A program made the position numbers and the translations under genes. A DNA stretch of 9,924 bases from Candidatus Dadabacteria bacterium UBA1144 (GTDB lineage Bacteria > Desulfobacterota_D > UBA1144): NCBI GenBank assembly GCA_905181755.1, contig CAJIYY010000074.1, positions 1-9,924 on the forward strand, given 5' to 3'. The notes beneath the pieces were generated by a model that had not been told where the DNA came from, ran no database searches, and was given only the letters and a program-made list of their open reading frames with translations. Each line of letters opens with the position of its first letter. Positions within the stretch are counted from its first letter, which is position 1. Positions 7,490 to 9,924 of this stretch are shown piece after piece.

Positions 7490-8363
7490 TACCATTCTTG
7501 ACAAGAACTTTTTTGATTTTCTTAATTGCAGATTTTTCTATTTGCCTTACTCTTTCGCGTGAGATTTTAAACTTTTCCCCTAATTTCTCCAAAGTCATTT
7601 GCTTGTCGGATAGCAGCCTATTATTTATTATGTAGGTTTCTCTATCATTAAGAGTTTCCACGGCTTCTTTAAGGCTAGATTTTAACTCTTTTGTTTGTTG
7701 ATTTTGAATTACAATCTGCTCCTGATTCTCTGAACCCGAAGCTATAAAGTCAATCTTCGTTTGCTTCTCTTCTGGTCTGATTTCCTCATCAAGTGAGTAG
7801 TCTCTTCCACCCATTCTTTGGTCCATCTCTTTAATTTCTTTTATCGAGACTTTCAAGTCACCGGCCAATTTAGCGTAGTACCCCTCTAAAGATATTTCTC
7901 CAGAGTTGTATAGACTTTTTGCGGACCTTATCTTATAAAATAATTTTCTCTGTCCTTGGGTGGTTCCAATCTTTACGAGGCTCCAGTTCTTCATTATAAA
8001 ATTCTGTATATATGCCCTTATCCACCAAACCCCGTAAGATATTAATCTGTATCTTTTAGTAGGGTCGAATTTTGTTACTGCCTGCATAAGCCCAAGGTTG
8101 CCTTCTTGAATTACATCCATTAAGTTAAGTCCATAATTCTTATATTCCATGGCAATCTTTACAACGAATTTTAAATTTGCTGTTATTAGTTTTCTTGCTG
8201 ATTGCAAGTCACCAGTGTCTCTATATTCTTTAGCACATCTGGATTCTTCTTCTCTTGATAGAATCTTATAGTTGCTTATTTCTGTAAGGTACTTTTCTAG
8301 GGAATTTGCCGGTACTGGCAAATTATTCTTGTTTTTATTTATCTTAATATTCTTTTTACTCAT
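7473..8363 (-). CDS. rpoH: RNA polymerase heat-shock sigma factor (sigma-32 type)
   Basis: RpoH directs RNA polymerase to heat-shock promoters. The 296-residue protein has region 1.2 (SLEKYLTEI from about 21), region 2 (residues 62-120, with NLMDVIQEGNLGLMQAV for core binding and YGVWWIRAYIQ for -10 recognition), the RpoH box QRKLFYKIRSAK at 138-149 that separates sigma-32 proteins from other group 3 sigmas, and the region 4 helix-turn-helix (257-285, TLEKLGEKFKISRERVRQIE). It is a little longer than E. coli RpoH (284). The WSLVKIGTT run before the box differs from the WRIVK form I recall for enterics and is closer to alpha- and deltaproteobacterial RpoH. The start is preceded by a good promoter with a leader of only about 7-8 bases and no Shine-Dalgarno, leaving no room for a 5'-UTR thermosensor. 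The gene is convergent with alaS (17 bp overlap) and divergent from tRNA-Asn, unlike the ftsYEX-rpoH context of enterics. Confidence 0.93.
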   Translation of the reverse strand: MSKKNIKINKNKNNLPVPANSLEKYLTEISNYKILSREEESRCAKEYRDTGDLQSARKLITANLKFVVKIAMEYKNYGLNLMDVIQEGNLGLMQAVTKFDPTKRYRLISYGVWWIRAYIQNFIMKNWSLVKIGTTQGQRKLFYKIRSAKSLYNSGEISLEGYYAKLAGDLKVSIKEIKEMDQRMGGRDYSLDEEIRPEEKQTKIDFIASGSENQEQIVIQNQQTKELKSSLKEAVETLNDRETYIINNRLLSDKQMTLEKLGEKFKISRERVRQIEKSAIKKIKKVLVKNGITADF

Positions 8364-8377
8364 TAATATTAGTAATC

Positions 8378-8406
8378 AGTATACTTTTATACATTTATCT
8401 TGCCAA
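8378..8406 (-). promoter_or_regulatory. Sigma-70-type promoter of rpoH
   Basis: On the minus strand TTGGCA (8406 down to 8401, 5 of 6 matches) and TATACT (8383 down to 8378, 5 of 6) are spaced by exactly 17 bp. The predicted RNA start is near 8371, giving a leader of 7-8 bases before the ATG. This is the best-formed promoter in the window. Confidence 0.7.
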
Positions 8407-8422
8407 CAAATACTGAACATGC

Positions 8423-8451
8423 TTGACTGTTATAGGCATTTACATTAAATT
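8423..8451 (+). promoter_or_regulatory. Probable promoter of tRNA-Asn
   Basis: TTGACT (8423-8428, 5 of 6 matches) is followed after 17 bp by TAAATT (8446-8451, 4 of 6). The predicted RNA start near 8458 would leave a 5' precursor leader of about 15 bases before the tRNA. It points away from the rpoH promoter, with the two -35 boxes about 16 bp apart. Confidence 0.5.
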
Positions 8452-8472
8452 GTTAGTCTTATAGGTGATTAT

Positions 8473-8548
8473 TCCGGAGTAGCTCAGTTGGCAGAGCAGG
8501 TGACTGTTAATCACTTTGTCGTAGGTTCAAATCCTACCTCCGGAGCCA
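8473..8548 (+). tRNA. tRNA-Asn (anticodon GUU), CCA encoded
   Basis: The 76-nt cloverleaf is complete. The acceptor stem TCCGGAG (8473-8479) pairs fully with CTCCGGA (8538-8544), G8545 is the discriminator and CCA is encoded at 8546-8548. The D arm is GCTC/GAGC (8482-8485, 8494-8497). The anticodon stem GGTGA/TCACT (one G-T pair) encloses the loop CTGTTAA with anticodon GTT at 8506-8508, which reads AAC and AAU. The T stem GTAGG/CCTAC encloses TTCAAAT. It is a single tRNA, not part of a cluster. The region to its right has an accessory character, but no integrase and no repeated tRNA end was seen. Confidence 0.98.
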
Positions 8549-8554
8549 TTATCT

Positions 8555-8571
8555 ATACAAAAATGTATTTT
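8555..8571 (+). terminator. Weak hairpin and T-run after tRNA-Asn
   Basis: ATACA (8555-8559) and TGTAT (8564-8568) form a 5-bp A/U-rich stem with an AAAA loop, followed by TTT. The stem has only one G-C pair, so termination would be inefficient and readthrough into the genes at 8606 is likely. Low confidence. Confidence 0.22.
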
Positions 8572-8605
8572 CCGTTTACCCTAAATAACATAGAGAGATT
8601 GAGCC

Positions 8606-8803
8606 ATGCAGTATTATTTTATTAGTGTTCTTTTTTTATTTTTTACTTCCAACTACGCCCATGCATATATAGATCCAGGGTCCGGTAGTGCGATAATATC
8701 ACTCATTATTGGGTCAATGGTTCTGATTGGAGTTTTTTTAAAGACATTTTGGTACAAGTTAAAATCTCTATTTGGCTTTAAATCTAAGAATAAAGATCTC
8801 TAA
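8606..8803 (+). CDS. Small exported or membrane protein with YIDPGSGS motif
   Basis: This 65-residue protein has no assigned function. Residues 1-20 look like a signal peptide (hydrophobic FISVLFLFF core, AHA before a predicted cleavage at 20/21). The mature part begins YIDPGSGSAIISL and runs into a second hydrophobic segment (about 29-47), then a basic aromatic stretch FWYKLKSLFGFKSKNK. From memory, short proteins of the pattern signal peptide, YIDPGTGS, membrane helix, basic FW..LK tail recur as hypothetical proteins near polysaccharide, sulfatase-like or nucleotidyltransferase genes, so a role in the envelope is likely but unproven. The ATG is preceded by AGAGAGA at 8592-8598. The stop codon overlaps the ATG of the next gene (TAATG), so the two are translationally coupled and probably work together. 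Confidence 0.8.
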   Translation: MQYYFISVLFLFFTSNYAHAYIDPGSGSAIISLIIGSMVLIGVFLKTFWYKLKSLFGFKSKNKDL

Positions 8804-9924
8804 TGATTATGACTAATATTTATATGCTTGGGGCCCATTGTTCAGTAGCTGGAAAGAAGCCAGCAGTTCTTCAGGAAATTAGTGATAAATCTAAAGTATT
8901 AGATTGGCAGCTTCATAGCTTTGAAGTTATTAAAAGTAAAAAAGTTAGTTTTATGGGCGGGTACCATATCGAAGATGTTATAAAGAGTTACCCCGGAATT
9001 AATCACATCCTAGTCCAAAACTGGGAGTCAAACAATATACTTGATACATTTTTTCAATGCCCCCTCGAAGATTCGCCAGCTATTTTTACCTATGCTGATA
9101 CAATTTTCCGTCAGGAAATCTTAGAAAAAATATCACAAAGTACGGAAGATATTACAGTTGCAATAGATGTTAATTATAAAAATCGTTACCATAACCGTTC
9201 TAAAAAAGACTTAGAAATTGCTGAAATAATTATTCCCAATGATGGGAGATATAAGGGTCATAAGTCTGAATTTACAGGTTTATTCTATGTAAAACCAAAT
9301 GTCATAAATACAATAAAGTCTTTAAATGCATCTATTGTCGGGCACAACCTATTGGATCTACTTTCTTGTTTAGAGAGTAGCGGACTAAGTATTAATTTTA
9401 TAGATGTGGGGAGTAATTGGGCAGAGTTGAACGAGCCAAAAGATATAGCCAGATTTATTTTGGGGAACAAAGCTCAAACATTATCAAGATTGGCACCTAT
9501 GGTTAAAAGGAGCAGTATTGGAAAACAAATTAGTTTTTCTGTTCACGATTGGGTTAGGAATAGTGACAACATCCTCTTGGAAATACAAGAAATTTTTTTT
9601 GGAAAGCAATTGATTATACGAAGCAGTACATCAATGGAAGATGGTTGGAGCAATTCCTTGGCAGGCCGATATACTAGTGTCTTAAATGTAGATAGTAGTT
9701 CTAGTAGTTCTATCCTCGATGTAGTGAATGAAGTTATCTCTTCTTATGGAGAAAATATAAATAACAGCGATGACCAAGTTCTTGTTCAAGAATTTTTAAA
9801 TGATATAAGTATTTCTGGTGTAGTGCTCACTTGCCAGCTTGAAACAGGAGCCCCTTATTATGTTTTTAATTTTGAAGATAATAAAGATTCCACAGAGACG
9901 ATAACATCGGGTACAGCTCAGGAT
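8803..9924 (+). CDS. Nucleotidyltransferase-like / PEP-synthase ATP-grasp fusion, 3' end missing
   Basis: The frame is open for 374 codons and leaves the window. Residues 5-230 resemble sugar-phosphate or phosphocholine nucleotidyltransferases: VLDWQLHSFE (32-41), FTYADTIFR with a likely metal-binding D99, AIDVNYKNRYHNR with D122, EFTGLFYVKP, and FIDVGSNWAELNEPKDIARF (199-218) followed by KAQTLSRL. The glycine-rich nucleotide loop at the N-terminus is atypical (MLGAHCSVAGKKPAVL, no GxGxR). From about 236 the sequence changes to the N-terminal ATP-grasp domain of PEP synthase/pyruvate phosphate dikinase: IIRSSTSMEDGWSNSLAGRY (271-290, R273), QVLVQEFLNDISISGVVLT (325-343), APYYVFNF and TETITSGTAQD. 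A phosphohistidine domain, if any, lies beyond the edge. The ATG at 8803 overlaps the previous stop; ATG 8809 is an alternative. The substrate is unknown; a surface-polysaccharide or phospho-sugar role is inferred. Confidence 0.85.
   Translation, partial: MIMTNIYMLGAHCSVAGKKPAVLQEISDKSKVLDWQLHSFEVIKSKKVSFMGGYHIEDVIKSYPGINHILVQNWESNNILDTFFQCPLEDSPAIFTYADTIFRQEILEKISQSTEDITVAIDVNYKNRYHNRSKKDLEIAEIIIPNDGRYKGHKSEFTGLFYVKPNVINTIKSLNASIVGHNLLDLLSCLESSGLSINFIDVGSNWAELNEPKDIARFILGNKAQTLSRLAPMVKRSSIGKQISFSVHDWVRNSDNILLEIQEIFFGKQLIIRSSTSMEDGWSNSLAGRYTSVLNVDSSSSSSILDVVNEVISSYGENINNSDDQVLVQEFLNDISISGVVLTCQLETGAPYYVFNFEDNKDSTETITSGTAQD
9694..9711 (+). repeat. Tandem 9-bp duplication encoding six serines
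   Basis: AGTAGTTCT occurs twice head to tail and is in frame, giving Ser298-Ser303 of the fusion protein. It lies in a probable surface loop after the RSST..ED ATP-grasp motif. It is probably a small slippage duplication that leaves the frame intact. Confidence 0.6.

Noticed and set aside
8473..8548. tRNA-Asn as an attachment site of a genomic island
   Set aside because: No integrase gene and no second copy of the tRNA 3' end are visible to the right within the window.

Overview
This window is an AT-rich, densely packed chromosomal segment of a Gram-negative bacterium. It carries an apolipoprotein N-acyltransferase (outer-membrane lipoprotein maturation) and a sigma-32-type heat-shock sigma factor, which together point to Proteobacteria in the broad sense. 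Several details look, from memory, more like the former Deltaproteobacteria and relatives (Bdellovibrionota, SAR324, Desulfobacterota) than like E. coli: the WSLVKIGTT run before the RpoH box, the LNRYPDP motif of HisC, the type of HNH protein and the tRNA-Asn acceptor stem. This placement is an inference and was not tested by a search.

Layout: (1) 1-2071, plus strand, the end of a histidine operon: hisD (5' end cut by the window) overlapping hisC. (2) 2042-3502, minus strand, lnt, overlapping the hisC end tail to tail. (3) 3572-4806, plus strand, an HNH endonuclease gene followed by the ribosomal protein pair rplU-rpmA (L21, L27). (4) 4865-7489, plus strand, alaS, apparently with its own promoter and a leaderless start. 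(5) 7473-8363, minus strand, rpoH, overlapping the alaS end. (6) 8364-8472, a divergent promoter region. (7) 8473-8548, tRNA-Asn(GUU). (8) 8606-9924, plus strand, a small exported or membrane protein translationally coupled to a large protein that runs off the window and fuses a nucleotidyltransferase-like domain to the ATP-grasp domain of PEP synthase/pyruvate phosphate dikinase.

Most of the window is housekeeping: histidine synthesis, lipoprotein acylation, translation and heat-shock transcription. The only part with an accessory character is the right end. There the nucleotidyltransferase/ATP-grasp fusion and its small partner probably belong to a surface-polysaccharide or phospho-sugar pathway whose chemistry is not established. 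No mobile element, CRISPR array or rRNA was seen. A recurring theme is that genes with their own promoters (lnt, alaS, rpoH) show no Shine-Dalgarno and little or no leader, while internal operon genes (rplU, rpmA) have good ribosome binding sites.
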